The notes: generated by a model from the letters alone, not told the origin. A DNA stretch of 64,000 nucleotides from Tubulanus polymorphus (GCF_964204645.1 NC_134033.1:15006155-15070154), one strand, 5' to 3'. Shown: positions 49,601 through 60,600, counted from the stretch's first letter. Made by a program: numbers and translations.

Positions 49601-52600
49601 ACGTTGCCTGAATTATTGATTCGTCCCGTGCAACGTTTACCGAGCGTCATGCTACTCCTTAACGGTACGTAGCCTGATTGATTTGAGGGTTGGTGTTTCT
49701 CGGCATTAACAAGGGGCAACTTTCTTCGGAATAGAGGAATTATTGAATTCGTATAATTATGAGAATCATGAATACAGTAATTAACCCTTTCAGTGCGTCT
49801 ACACCGCAGTGCAGTGTATGAATCGGTGCTGAATTTTGCTAGTACACCGCATTGCAGTGTATTGGTCTAATTAGTAATTAGTTTTTATCTCTATTGAAAG
49901 ATAGCAGCACCTGTCAAACATAGTGAAATACTAGTAACTAACGATACACCGCGCCGCGGTGTAGACGCACTATAGCGGTATTCCCGTTATTCAACACACT
50001 AGGGTGGAATTTTTCAAATTATCTCCAGCACTATAGGGTATTGATTAGTCAGCATTGAAAGGGTTAAGTGTTGTATTTCTGATTATTTGTAGATATAAAG
50101 AAACACACCGCGAGTTCAAACGACGACTACACGCAGTTAGAGAAAGCGGTCGCAGCTTTGAAAGAAGTGATGACGTACGTTAAACCTACTATTAATCGAA
50201 ATTTCCTACGTGACAGTTATAACTATATCATTGATATCTCCTGTATACACTCCTCTACACTAGATTTGGTATCTCAATAATGTTTTTTTTTTTCAGGCAT
50301 ATAAATGAAGATAAGCGTAAAACAGAACGACAAGTGGCGATGTTTGATGTGATGAATGACGTGGAGAATTGTCCAGTAAATATAACTATTATTTCTCTCT
50401 CGATCTCCTCCTCTTTCCCGTCCCCTCCCTCTCCTTCCTTCTCCTTCCCTCTCTTGATCTCCCTCTCCTTCCCTCTCACAATCTGCCTCCCTCTCCCACT
50501 CTCTCCCCCTCTCCTTCCTCTCCCTCTCCTTCCTTCTCCTTCCCTCTTTTGATCTCCGTCTCCTTCCCTCTCAGGCTCTCCCTCTCTCCATCTCTCCTTC
50601 CCTCTCACAATCTGCCTCCCTCTCCCACTCTCTCCCCCTCTCCTTCCTCTCCTTCTCCTTCCCTCAATCTCCCTCTCCTTCCATCTCACGCTCTCCCTCT
50701 CTCCATCTCCCTCTCCTTCCCTCTCACAATCTCCCTCCCTCTCCCACTCTCCCTCCCTCCCCTTCCCTCTCCTTCCCTCTCTCCATCTCCCACCCTCTCC
50801 ACTTTCCATCAGCCTCCCTTTCTTTTCTCCCTCCCTCTCCTTCCCTCTTTTCAAATCTTCCATCACATTTCAAATAAATGAATCATGGTTTGGTTTTGTT
50901 TTTTAGCCGCACCTCTTATCGGCTCATCGTCGATTAATAACCAAAGTCAACGTAATCGAATTATCCGAAGAACTATCGGGTAAAGGCAGCCATCTTACGT
51001 TATTTCTGTTTAACGACTATCTCGAGGTATGTATCGATCTGGCGATTATAACGTTGAAAGTTGTCTCTAAGACTCGCGTCTAGTTTCGCGAAATTATTTC
51101 CGCAGATTTGTAAACGAAAACTGAAAGCGTCGACGACGTATAAAAGTCCCGGAGTGATTAAACCGTACCGCCACCTGGAGTTGGTTTCGTTACCGATGAT
51201 TAAACGAGTCGTTGACATTCAGGACTCCGATTCAGACGGAACCCGTGAGTTGAGCCGAGATGATCGCACATTTTAATCTATTCTAATCTATTTTCTCTAG
51301 TCTTACGTAAAGTGCAGAGATTTCTGTGTAGATATTGCGCTATGTCAAAAAAAAGAAAATATTGTTATTGTTATTATCATAATTACAGGATGGTTACTTA
51401 ATCAGTACTGGTAATCAGGGAAGTCTTGGAATTTCCCTTTCTTTAAAAAGAGTCAGGGAATTGTCGGGGAATTTTGTTAAAAAGCTAAAAATCAGGGAAA
51501 TTTGTTTAGATTGTTAGATTGCTATATCATGCGTATCATCAAACAGTTTCCATCTATGTTTTACGTATTTGACTGTGTTAATTGATTGGATTGTTAGCAG
51601 ATCTAGTCAGGGAAAACATCGTACATTTCAGGGAATAGTTAGGGGGGAAGCAAATCAAATTAAAGTGGCCACCCTGTACTAGAAACTATTCGTCTGTCAG
51701 TTATCCACTGGATAACTTTATGATTTTTTTCACCGTCTTCAAATCTAAATTATCCGTCGCAATTGTTGTTGTAGTTGTGAAAACGATATTCGGAATTATT
51801 TGTCGCAACACGATCGACCAAAAAGAGCATCTCTATAGTTACATAGTAACAGACGATACGGATAAATCATCGTTTTTATTGGCGCTGTGCCAACAGATCG
51901 CCAACTCCACCTGCAGAACTGATCACGTAAGCGTTCAACTGACACATCTTTGCTAGTTACATTGGATCGAATGAAATCAAAGGGCCAGTTTTATAGACTG
52001 GTATTACCTTTAGCCCGGGGCTTACTCAATTGAAAATGAATTAAGTCATCTCCGGGTTAAAGGTAAAACCAGTCTATAAAACTGGCCCAAAGAGTTTTGC
52101 ATCTTGTCTTGTATCTTCAGCGTAGATTTTCTATGTGACCAAAATGCACGGATTTTGTGTAAAATGTATGAAAATTTTTTCGTTCGTTGTCGTTTTCAGG
52201 AGAATTTGTTGATAAGCGCTGAGAAAGCAGCGTTCAATATCGATACTAGCGACATCAACTTATCAAGTTTCTCAAATAAAATGCAACGGTAAGTAATCAG
52301 AATAGCCACATTCTTATGAATTCCTCTTTCAGATGCAGCCACATTCCTACGAATTCCCCTTTCAGATGTAGCCACATTCCTATGAATTCCACTTTCAGGT
52401 GAAGCCACATTCTTATGAATTCCCCATTCAGGTGAAGCCACATTCCTATGAATTCCACTTTCAGATGCAGCCACGTTCCTGTGAATTCCACTTTCTGGTG
52501 TAGCCACATTCCTGTGAATTCCTCTTTCAGATGAAGCCACATCCTTATAAATTCCCCTTTCAGATTTTCCGAGCGTAAGACGTAGCCACCGTTTCTTTCA

Positions 52601-55600
52601 ATCCTATGAATTTCTCTTTTCTTCAGATTCGCGTCTAAAACTCGTAAGCGCGTCAGTCGAGCGTTCTCGTTCACTCAAACTCCGCGTAAACTGAAACGAG
52701 CGACGTCGAACCTGACGGAAAATTCGTCGTCGTCGAGTCCGACTACGTCGTATAGTGAGAACTATACGAGAACGCCGACGAGCTCGACGTTACACGTGGC
52801 AGGAGGTCGACTAGCAGCCAGTACTCTTAGTTTAGAAGTGAGTATTGATATGTTAATCATGAAGGGGGGGGGTTTATAATGAACCAGTTCATTCCTCAAT
52901 GGGGTAACGGCACTCACCAGATGGCGTTATATTACGCTCAATTATACGTACTGAAAATGAGTTCATTTTCAATGAACTTTGAACCGGAGTTTAAGGCTCC
53001 AAAATGGAAATGTTGTCGAAAAAGTCATCGCAGATATGAGATTGACGTTCCCAATGAGTGTACCGTATAATTTCACTAGAAATTGATTTACTTATGAGAA
53101 AAGTTAATCGAAATGCAGAAGAAATTGAAGCGCGGAACCAGAAAATCTGTTCGTTATAACCGATAGTTTGTTATATCCAGTATGAAATTGTCTTACTTGG
53201 GATGAAATTCTATATTTGTTATATATGATGAATCGTTGTATGGGTTGACTTGTTTATTTGAAGTAAAGATCTCTACTCGTTCACCCGATGAAGCTATCCG
53301 ATCGATCGTCGTATCCGAGCTCGTTATAACAAAGTTGTGCTGTACTATTTGTATTTGTAATGATCTCAGGTAATGGATACGAATCAATCGAGTCCTGTCT
53401 TCCCATCTCCGATGCCTCCTGTCTCTACGTTCAATACACCTATATCGGTAAGTTACCTCGAACAGAACCTTCTCTTACTACTAACGACTTGCTTCCCCGT
53501 CTAAAATATCTGGTTTGTTCGCCCGTATTAGGATGGTAATGTTATGCGTAGAAGTCGATCGACGTCGATGATTGGTTCGGTTAGGAATCAATCGGCCACT
53601 TCACGCTGGCTGCAGAAGGTAGAGACGGCATGCATCATATATAAGCATGTTTGCATCTAAGACCTACATAATCGGAACTGTTTCCGTTTTAGAGGAAAAT
53701 TGTCCTTTTTCTGAGAAATCGTAGCTTATCACTTATGTTGCAGATGAATGTTCCTAGTTATTTCAAAGAAATGGTTCTTAATGCGTTCGGCGGAAATGTC
53801 CTTTATCGGGAGTTAAATACTCCAATTCATAGAAATTGCTAGGATTTCAGATGAAACTACACTAAAACTGTACTTGGACTTTGATCAGAATATTGCGATC
53901 AGAGTTTATTCATTTCTGCATGACTCTCCGTAATGTTTGCCGATTTGCATGGAAAACCAGATGTTTTTAACTATTTACTAATCATATCTCGTATTCTTTC
54001 AAATTCCCTATTTTAACAATTGACTACATCCAAATTTTTTTTAATGTTTCTCATGATTTATTGTTTTGTTTATCTGTTTTATTAAAACACGGATCCAGTT
54101 GCACAGTTTTCAGTTAATCTCTGACTTTCATGAACTTGAAAATGAACTATTTGAACTCAGAGTTAAATCTTCAGTGGAACTGGGTCTAACTTCCTCAAAT
54201 GTTCGGCTAACGTTGACTAATACATTCTTTGTTTCGCTTTTGCGTTTTTCGATTGTGTTTTAGATTCGAAAGCGCTCGATAAATCGGAAGAAGAGTATAA
54301 CCGGGTCGGATATAATGGGACTATTCGGCACACTACGACATCGCAGGTCGACGATCATCAATAAACATAGCCCTAATATCAAACCTGATAGCCCTATTCC
54401 TGAAGTCAATAGCGTAAGTTGTAACATAACTAAACCTGTACTCTGAAAACAGGCTTTGTTGGTACCAGGATGGTTTTGTTATTGCCTGCAACCTGAACCC
54501 TGTACCCCTTTGGCAAAATTTTATATTTTGTCAGCGCAGTAGACTCAGATAACCTTGACACCAGATTATTGTAAATCTTCTTACTCAAAATCATCGTATT
54601 TATGTTCAATTCTTGCTCTCATCTTATTAACGTTGAATTCTTGCTCCGACTGCCTTAGAATTCCCCCTAATTCGAAGGTTTATTAGTTGTGTGAGATCAA
54701 GGCAAGCGTGCAGACATGAAGTTCTTCATCCTGTAGGATGCCGTCCTTCATCTTTAGTTCTTCATCCTGTAGGATGCGGTCCTTCATCCTAAGTTCTTCA
54801 TCCTGTAGGATGCCGTCCTTCATCCTTAGTTCTTCATCCTGTAGGATGCAGTTCTTCATCCTTAGTTCTTCATCCTTAGTTCTTCATCCTGTGGGATGCA
54901 GTTCTTCATCCTGTAGGATGCGGTCTTTCATCCTTAGTTCTTCATCCTGTAGGATGCAGTTCTTCATCCTTAGTTCTTCATCCTGTAGGATGCGGTCCTT
55001 CATCCTTAGTTCTTCATCCTGTAGGATGCGGTCCTTCATCCTTAGTTCTTCATCCTGTAGGATGCAGTTCTTCATCCTGTAGGATGCGGTCTTTCATCCT
55101 TAGTTCTTCATCCTGTAGGATGCAGTTCTTCATCCTTAGTTCTTCATCCTGTAGGATGCCGTCCTTCATCTTTAGTTCTTCATCCTGTAGGATGCAGTTC
55201 TTCATCCTTAGTTCTTCATCCTGTAGGATGCAGTTCTTCATCCTTAGTTCTTCATCCTGTAGGATGCAGTTCTTCATCCTTAGTTCTTCATCCTGTAGGA
55301 TGCGGTCTTTCATCCTTAGTTCTTCATCCTGTAGGATGCGGTCCTTCATCCTTAGTTCTTCATCCTGTAGGATGCAGTTCTTCATCCTTAGTTCTTCATC
55401 CTGTAGGATGCCGTCCTTCATCCTTAGTTCTTCATCCTGTAGGATGCGGTCCTTCATCCTTAGTTCTTCATCCTGTAGGATGCAGTTCTTCATCCTGTAG
55501 GATCCGGTCTTTCATCCTTAGTTCTTCATCCTGTAGGATGCAGTTCTTCATCCTTAGTTCTTCATCCTGTAGGATGCCGTCCTTCATCTTTAGTTCTTCA

Positions 55601-57092
55601 TCCTGTAGGATGCAGTTCTTCATCCTTAGTTCTTCATCCTGTAGGATGCAGTTCTTCATCCTTAGTTCTTCATCCTGTAGGATGCGGTCTTTCATCCTTA
55701 GTTCTTCATCCTGTAGGATGCGGTCTTTCATCCTTAGTTCTTCATCCTGTAGGATGCGGTCCTTCATCCTTAGTTCTTCATCCTGTAGGATGCAGTTCTT
55801 CATCCTTAGTTCTTCATCCTGTAGGATGCCGTCCTTCATCCTTAGTTCTTCATCCTGTAGGATGCAGTTCTTCATCCTTAGTTCTTCATCCTGTAGGATG
55901 CAGTCCTTCATCCTTAGTTCTTCATCCTGTAGGATGCGGTCCTTCATCCTTAGTTCTTCATCCTGTAGGATGCGGTCTTTCATCCTTAGTTCTTCATCCT
56001 GTAGGATGCGGTCTTTCATCCTTAGATCTTCATCCTGTAGGATGCAGTTCTTCATCCTTAGTTCTTCATCCTGTAGGATGCAGTTCTTCATCCTTAGTTC
56101 TTCATCCTGTAGGATGCGGTCTTTCATCCTTAGTTCTTCATCCTGTAGGATGCGGTCTTTCATCCTTAGTTCTTCATCCTGTAGGATGCAGTTCTTCATC
56201 CTTAGTTCTTCATCCTGTAGGATGCGGTCTTTCATCCTTAGTTCTTCATCCTGTAGGATGCGGTCTTTCATCCTTAGTTCTTCATCCTGTAGGATGCGGT
56301 CCCTCATCCTTAGTTCATCATCCTGTAGGATGCGGTCCTTCATCCTTAGTTCTTCATCCTGTAGGATGCAGTTCTTCATCCTTAGTTCTTCATCCTGTAG
56401 GATGCGGTCCTTCATCCTTAGTTCTTCATCCTGTAGGATGCGGTCTTTCATCCTTAGTTCTTCATCCTGTAGGATGCGGTCCCTCATCCTTAGTTCATCA
56501 TCCTGTAGGATGCAGTTCTTCATCCTTAGTTCTTCATCCTGTAGGATGCGGTCCTTCATCCTTAGTTCTTCATCCTGTAGGATGCGGTCCTTCATCCTTA
56601 GTTCTTCGTCCTTAGTTCTTCATCCTGTAGGATGCGGTCCCTCATCCTTAGTTCTTCATCCTGTAGGATGCGGTCCTTCATCCTTAGTTCATCATCCTGT
56701 AGGATGCAGTTCTTCATCCTTAGTTCTTCATCCTGTAGGATGCGGTCCTTCATCCTTAGTTCTTCATCCTGTAGGATGCGGTCTTTCATCCTTAGTTCTT
56801 CATCCTGTAGGATGCGGTCTTTCATCCTCAGTTCTTCATCCTGTAGGATGCGGTCCTTCATCCTTAGTTCTTCGTCCTTAGTTCTTCATCCCGTGGGGCA
56901 CAGTACTTCATCCTGTGGGATGCAGTTCTTCAGTAGTTCTTCGTTAAACTGAATGTTCTCTTTTTTTGAAATATTTTTTAGGATACCGAGTCTCCCTCGA
57001 CTTCAACTAAAACCCCGCAGCTGTCGACGGCTTTGAAACGTAGCGTTACCCTGGCAACACCTGTCAGCACATTGTTTAAAACTCCGCACTGA
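43686..57092 (+). CDS. ECT2: ECT2, RhoGEF of cytokinesis (BRCT-DH-PH), complete
   Basis: 24 coding exons: 43,686-43,725; 44,207-44,301; 44,856-45,056; 45,189-45,386; 45,542-45,643; 45,842-45,941; 46,358-46,479; 46,803-46,865; 47,138-47,351; 47,741-47,886; 48,568-48,756; 49,369-49,479; 49,568-49,664; 50,093-50,174; 50,297-50,375; 50,907-51,026; 51,106-51,244; 51,775-51,926; 52,200-52,288; 52,627-52,837; 53,370-53,447; 53,532-53,618; 54,264-54,413; 56,982-57,092. Phases close throughout: 991 residues, against roughly 880-915 in human. An N-terminal BRCT region occupies about residues 25-310 (HMGGTIRREMSARVTHLVA, WFWGSIQMNACARE). A basic linker (KMKKRKR) follows, then DH at about 395-600 (VRELLQTERNYVAILQ, LLIRPVQRLPSVMLLL) and PH at about 615-755. 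The tail is Ser/Thr-rich and basic, with RAFSFTQTPRKLKR as in ECT2 homologues. Known role: activates RhoA at the central spindle to drive cytokinesis. The start is the first in-frame ATG. Confidence 0.97.
43952..44162. mobile_element. MITE with 29-bp terminal inverted repeats and 8-bp target duplication
   Basis: The left end GGTAAAAGTGCAGATCCGCA mirrors the right end TGCGGATCTGCACTTTTACC. The arms continue to CCTCTC(C)GCG / CGCGAGAGG. TCTCATTC flanks both sides (43,944-43,951 and 44,163-44,170). An 8-bp duplication is typical of hAT and P superfamilies. No coding capacity. It lies in ECT2 intron 1. Confidence 0.92.
45980..46255. repeat. 37-bp minisatellite in ECT2 intron 6
   Basis: About seven units built on CCCTGATTGAAATACCTGTG followed by GTTCTTCTGAACCCAGT. 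Shortened relatives follow at 46,255-46,325. Confidence 0.9.
46515..46740. other. Possible retroelement 3' tail in ECT2 intron 7
   Basis: GTAAGCCTTATTATAGGCTG contains a small palindrome and is followed by TTGTTTATTGAGATGACACG and AATAAAGAT. It resembles the 3' end of a retroposed element, but no second copy is seen in the window. Confidence 0.25.
47390..47690. repeat. Tandem array of the GGTTCCACAG-family element in ECT2 intron 9
   Basis: About five units of roughly 60 bp containing CTGGATCCTGAGTTCAGAGT and CACAACTGTGTAACTGG. They are related to the dispersed palindrome at 13,632, so a mobile element end seems to have been amplified in tandem. Confidence 0.85.
47888..48030. repeat. CCCTCTCT polypyrimidine tract after ECT2 exon 10
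   Basis: Nearly pure C/T on the plus strand for about 130 bases, starting within 10 bases of the donor at 47,887. It has mirror-like CCCTCTCTCCCCCTCCCTCT phrases. Confidence 0.95.
48290..48440. repeat. 32-bp minisatellite in ECT2 intron 10
   Basis: About five units of CATTCACCTGCAGCAGATTC followed by AGGGAATTTTGC. The flanks also share GGTCGGGAGT. Confidence 0.92.
48885..49335. repeat. 77-bp minisatellite in ECT2 intron 11
   Basis: About six units; TTTGTACTGTGGCAGAGTCT restarts at about 48,967, 49,044, 49,121 and 49,198. Each unit contains GGTTTGAATCCCTGCTGAGG, close to a pol III B box. The same phrase appears singly at about 16,585, so the array may have grown from a SINE-like sequence. 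Confidence 0.92.
49781..50067. mobile_element. piggyBac-like MITE, copy B (TTAA flanks)
   Basis: TTAA at 49,781-49,784 and 50,064-50,067. The ends are CCCTTTCAGTGCGTCTACAC and CATTGAAAGGG. It is the inverted-orientation relative of copy A, sharing CCGTTATTCAACACACT (reverse in A), CACCTGTCAAACATAGTGAA (reverse in A) and the CACCGC palindromes. It lies in ECT2 intron 13, ending 25 bases before the acceptor of exon 14. Confidence 0.88.
50390..50865. repeat. 480-base C/T-rich tract in ECT2 intron 15
   Basis: Almost unbroken CTCTCCTTCC sequence on the plus strand with higher-order repeats around TCTCACAATCTGCCTCCCTC. It is open on both strands only because of its composition. Confidence 0.96.
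51387..51677. mobile_element. hAT-like non-autonomous element in ECT2 intron 17
   Basis: The left end CAGGATGGTTACTTAATCAG and right end AAAGTGGCCACCCTG are imperfect mirror images. Internal GTGTTAATTGATTGGATTGT matches the copies at 14,838 and 17,514. Confidence 0.65.
51983..52089. mobile_element. 107-bp palindromic MITE in ECT2 intron 18
   Basis: GGGCCAGTTTTATAGACTGG is mirrored by CCAGTCTATAAAACTGGCCC. The centre reads TCAATTGAAAATGAATTAAG. A diverged relative is at 15,774-15,868 and a third, longer one may be at 31,957-32,112. Confidence 0.88.
52310..52560. repeat. 33-bp minisatellite in ECT2 intron 19
   Basis: About eight units of GCCACATTCCTATGAATTCC followed by ACTTTCAGATGCA or a variant. 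A period divisible by three keeps a minus-strand frame open across it. Confidence 0.92.
54722..56945. repeat. 36-bp satellite array of about 60 units in ECT2 intron 23
   Basis: Unit TTCTTCATCCTGTAGGATGC plus GGTCCTTCATCCTTAG. The seven bases after GGATG come in three main forms (CGGTCCT/CGGTCTT, CAGTTCT, CCGTCCT). A truncated 22-base unit recurs. Two such breaks are 418 bp apart (55,061 and 55,479), showing a higher-order repeat. Because 36 is divisible by three and the unit has no stop in one frame of each strand, long open frames exist on both strands (MKDRILQDEELR on minus, RSFILSSSSC on plus). The CATCC/GGATG pair can form a small hairpin. No splice evidence ties it to a protein. Confidence 0.97.
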
Positions 57093-58200
57093 CCTTGAAC
57101 CCTGTGGTGCCGATATTCAGATAACTCGATTGTTACGCAACTCAGATAGAATTGGTAGAGACAATTGTTCACGATTACTTCTCTTTATAGATTGGTGTCA
57201 TTTGTCGTAAAGATAAAGAGTCATTGTAAGATTGGAATCAGTTCTTGTAAAGATTGGAGTCACGTTTTACGAGATCGAAATCATTTGTTGATAGGGTCGA
57301 GTCATGTCCAATGGATACCCACTTTATTTAGAGGATTGTTTGTGTATGTTTTACGTAGTGTGTTGATGCTTAGTGATAATCAAGTGTTCATTGCTTGATT
57401 TTCACATTTCAAAGTAATGAATGTAGTATTTATCTATGAAAGTAGTAAATGTTTATATAAGTTCAGGGATTATTACATTAATATCCGCCTAAAACTCGTA
57501 TCATCTTCATCTATTTCATGATGAAATCTTTTTTTACTGTTTTTTACCAATCTTCTACCACTGTGTATTGGACGATTCATTTTCTTGTATGTTGTTCGAT
57601 GTATATCCTATGTTGTACGTCTTATGTTGTATGTCCTATGTTGTATGTCCTGCGATATGCTGTAGTATTCCATCCATTGTATATTCTATAAAATCTTGTA
57701 TCCCTGTGATTAAAAACCTTTATAGGTTACTGTATATAAACCTCTTCCTAGACGTGTATCACTATAGAGCCTCATCATCCTTGACCATCTCATCATACTA
57801 GACCATCTCATCATCCTATAGACCATCTCCTCAATCAAGACCATCATCACTTTAGACCCTCCAGGGGTGGATCCAGGATTTCAATTTTCAGGCACCGCTT
57901 GATCATCTCATATTTAAAATGTAACATTGAAAAACTGGAAAATAAAGGACATTTTCCAAAGGAGGGTTAACTCTAACATCCAAACCACCCCAACCCCTCC
58001 TGGATCCATGCCTGCCCTCGTGACTAAAGACATTATATTCCCACCATCATTCAGCACGGCTATTCAATAAAGTCTCAATTATCCTATCGGCCTATACCAT
58101 TAACTGCCACAAGTTCATCCCGCACCTGCTTCATTTAATTAAACCTATCTTGTTAAGTATTTAATCATGTCTATTATTATAAATATAAATAAATGATTAT
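57093..58200 (+). other. Probable ECT2 3' UTR
   Basis: No coding sequence is seen. CCTATGTTGTACGTCTTATG-type words repeat at 57,607-57,650, and GACCATCTCATCAT repeats at about 57,782-57,830. AATAAA at 58,067 is a good poly(A) signal. A second, AATAAATGATT at about 58,187, is an alternative. Confidence 0.5.
58067..58072 (+). terminator. Candidate ECT2 poly(A) signal
   Basis: AATAAA followed by GTCTCAATT, about 975 bases after the ECT2 stop, with T-rich sequence downstream. Confidence 0.45.
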
Positions 58201-58254
58201 CAAAATAATTAATTAATTGTTGTTTGAGTATAATCAAATGGGTGTTCTACTACT

Positions 58255-58795
58255 ACAGTAGCATCCTCGCTTGCCAGGGACCGGTATCGCTCCGAACTCG
58301 CTTCCACCAGGGAAACGGCTTGTGCTCGGTGTCGAGAGTTCAAATCCCTTGACTGGTGAGGATGATACAGTAGTCTCATCGGTCTGTTCATCAGCCTATT
58401 TATTGATTGGCAATGTTTCATAGATAAGAAATGAAACATGCAATCGATAACATAGTTTTCAGGTTTTTTGCAAAGGTACATCCTCGCTTGCCAGGTGTCC
58501 AGTATCACTCCCGAGCCCCCTGGCCTCACGAAGCGTGATTTCATTACTGGCGCTGTCGCGCATGACGTCATATATCGATTTGCGAAATACTTCCTTGTTC
58601 GGTAAAACGTTCGCTGATTGGTCCATTTAACGGGAAAACCAACAGAAGTCTACTGTCGGTTTGTTACAAGCGCTGTGATTGGTACGACCGGATTCTGGTC
58701 GGCTAGTAACGACTCCAACGACTCGTGAGGTCAAGGGGTTCGGGGAACAGCTTTAGCGTAGTGGGTTCGAATCCCTTGACGGGTGAAGATGGCAA
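58255..58795. mobile_element. tRNA-like/SINE-like repeats with B boxes
   Basis: GCATCCTCGCTTGCCAGGGA at 58,260 is mirrored by CCTTGACTGGTGAGGATG at 58,350. CATCCTCGCTTGCCAGGTGT recurs at 58,480. GTGGGTTCGAATCCCTTGAC at about 58,763 has a perfect pol III B-box core (GGTTCGAATCC). None forms a full tRNA by eye. Confidence 0.45.
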
Positions 58796-58927
58796 AGGTA
58801 TTGCTCTTATTGTTAAGGTTCATAGGAAACACATTGCTGACGATTATTTTCATGATCAGATCATTTTTATTTCATTTCGAGCTTGTACCCGATAAAAAAT
58901 GCGACGCATAGTAGAATGGATCAAGCA

Positions 58928-59296
58928 CTACGAACGCCAGGTAGGACAGCACCAGCCAACCGATGATATAATTCGGCAACAATTGCTCCTCGGTGGTCCA
59001 CCAACAATCCAAAGGAGTCCCTTCCTCCCACTACAATCACATGGACGATTTCTCTTTTCAAGCACAACTTCTGCAATAACAATTATATAAACCCAGTTAG
59101 GTCTAATTTAGAAAATATTTGCAATCCATTTGTTCATTAATATACAAGAAGACGAATTTTAATCCGGATTAATTGTGTTGGTCCCACATTAATCCCGAAT
59201 TAAGTGGATCCTTGCATTGAACGAAAAATTACCTTCCGCGGCAATGGCTCCTATGGCAATGAACAAGGCCAAGGCGACGAACAAAGTCTTGTACAT
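58928..59296 (-). CDS. Small secreted six-cysteine peptide 1 (defensin-like or toxin-like)
   Basis: Two coding exons on the minus strand: 59,233-59,296 (start) and 58,928-59,070 (stop), joined in phase, 68 residues. The coding start exon begins at 59,299, just after a TTTCAG acceptor, so a 5' UTR exon lies upstream. Residues 1-20 form a clear signal peptide ending in Ala-Ala. A Lys-Arg pair follows at about residue 28, a likely prohormone-type cleavage site. The predicted mature part has six cysteines in the order C-x-C, CC, CC, with 17 and 8 residues between, and a Leu-Trp after the second cysteine. Spacing recalls defensin-fold peptides and some sea-anemone channel toxins, but the third and fourth cysteines are adjacent here. 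Its function is unknown. It is the paralogue of the gene at 62,284-62,644, with conserved 3' flank. Confidence 0.8.
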
Positions 59297-59597
59297 ATTC
59301 TGAAAGTAATTGATGCATTTTACAACTCTGTTTGTCTGATAAAGAAAAGATTGAAGTATGCCTTATTAGCGAAACCTGAAAGCAACGCGAAACAGTACTT
59401 TGGTACGAACCCCCAGATAGCAACTACGTAGACTCCTCTGGTAGGTATTCGAACCTGATGGTATCATGACACTGCCTCCATGCGAATCACTGTCACGGTT
59501 AACCTATTCCCCATAGGTATTTATTACTGTAACGACGAACCAGGTTCGTTCACGAGACACCACTACTTCCTGCTTCTCGTAAATTTTTGTCACTTAC

Positions 59598-59720
59598 CTC
59601 AGATTTTTAAGCGTCTTGTTGATGAGATTCACAACAATTGACTAAAGGCAGGAATTGATCGTCATATGTTATGTAGTGAATGTTTTTTTTCACATAAGCA
59701 GCTTTGAAAATTTTTAGGAT
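59598..59720 (-). promoter_or_regulatory. 5' UTR exon/promoter module 1 of peptide gene 1
   Basis: Minus strand: a box TTATGTGAAAA, a weak TA-rich stretch (ACATAACATATGAC), CCTGCCTTTAGTCAATTG, then CATCAACAAGACGC and a donor GAG/GTAAGTGAC with the exon ending at 59,598. It matches modules at 59,972 and 63,188. Confidence 0.6.
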
Positions 59721-59867
59721 TTAAATCATCCGAGTTGCATCAGACATTCGCATAATACTGCTGAATATTTTCATGCACTTACGACTAAAAAATAAAATAT
59801 ATTCAGGAAAAATACTTTCGTTTACATCATTTCCATGAAGCTTTGGTTTGAAAAGGGTAGGCCCTCT

Positions 59868-60095
59868 GGTAGGTATACTAACTTGATGGTATCGTGACAC
59901 TGCCTTCATGCGAACCAGGTTCGTTCACGAGACACCACTACTTCTGTTTCTCGTAAAGTTTTGTCACTTACCTCAGATTTTTGAGCGTCTTGTTGATGAG
60001 ATTCACAACAATTGACTAAAAGGCAGAAATTAATCGTCATACGCATATAATGTAGTGAACGACCTTTTTCGCATAAGCTGCTTTAAAAATTTGTA
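59868..60095 (-). promoter_or_regulatory. 5' UTR exon/promoter module 2 of peptide gene 1
   Basis: Second copy of the module, about 374 bp further upstream, donor GAG/GTAAGTGAC with the exon ending at 59,972. It has a TTATATGCG stretch as possible TATA box. CTCTGGTAGGTATACTAACT downstream also matches 59,435 and 63,013. Confidence 0.55.
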
Positions 60096-60182
60096 GTTTT
60101 CAAATCATCCAGGTTGCGACATTCGCATAATACTGCTGAATTCTCACGCACGTAGCACTCGATTAGAATATGTTCAGGAAAA

Positions 60183-60600
60183 ATGGGCCCAGTTGTTTAC
60201 TGAATAATTATATATTTAGGACAAGTCTTAGTCCATCTTAGTAACTTAGCCAATCAGGGACGCCCTTTCAAACAGTCTTAAAATAATTGAACACATTTTT
60301 TAAAAGATGTTAATACAAGGTGGGGTGAGCTTTGAAAATTTTTAGTATTTAAATCATCCGAGTTGCATCAGACATTTGCATAATACTGCTGAATTCCCAC
60401 GTACGTAGGACTTGACTAGAATATGTTCAGGAAAAATGGGCCCAGTTGTTTACTGAATTTAGGACAAGTCTTAGTCCATCTAAGTAACTTAGCCAATGAG
60501 GGATGCCCGGCCCTCAAAAATTCCCCCCAAACAGTCTTAAAAAGATTGAACACATCTTTAAAAAGATGTTAATACAAGGTGGGGTGAGGCGATCTGTCAG
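60183..60600. repeat. Further duplicated block with GGGCCCAGTTGTTTACTGA
   Basis: GGGCCCAGTTGTTTACTGAA occurs at about 60,185 and 60,438, each followed by GGACAAGTCTTAGTCCATCT and GATGTTAATACAAGGTGGGG. Between them AATCATCCGAGTTGCATCAG repeats the promoter-module flank, so this is a third, incomplete module copy. Confidence 0.75.

Noticed and set aside
50255-50881. 203- and 170-codon low-complexity frames
   Set aside because: They are composition artefacts of the C/T tract; the true ECT2 exon there is 50,297-50,375.
55468-56881. Long open frames (up to 447 codons) across the 36-bp array
   Set aside because: They arise from a repeat unit divisible by three, exist on both strands, and lie between ECT2 exons 23 and 24 whose splice sites and phase fit without them.
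54722-56945. CRISPR-like array
   Set aside because: There are no unique spacers between repeats; units adjoin directly, and the genome is eukaryotic.
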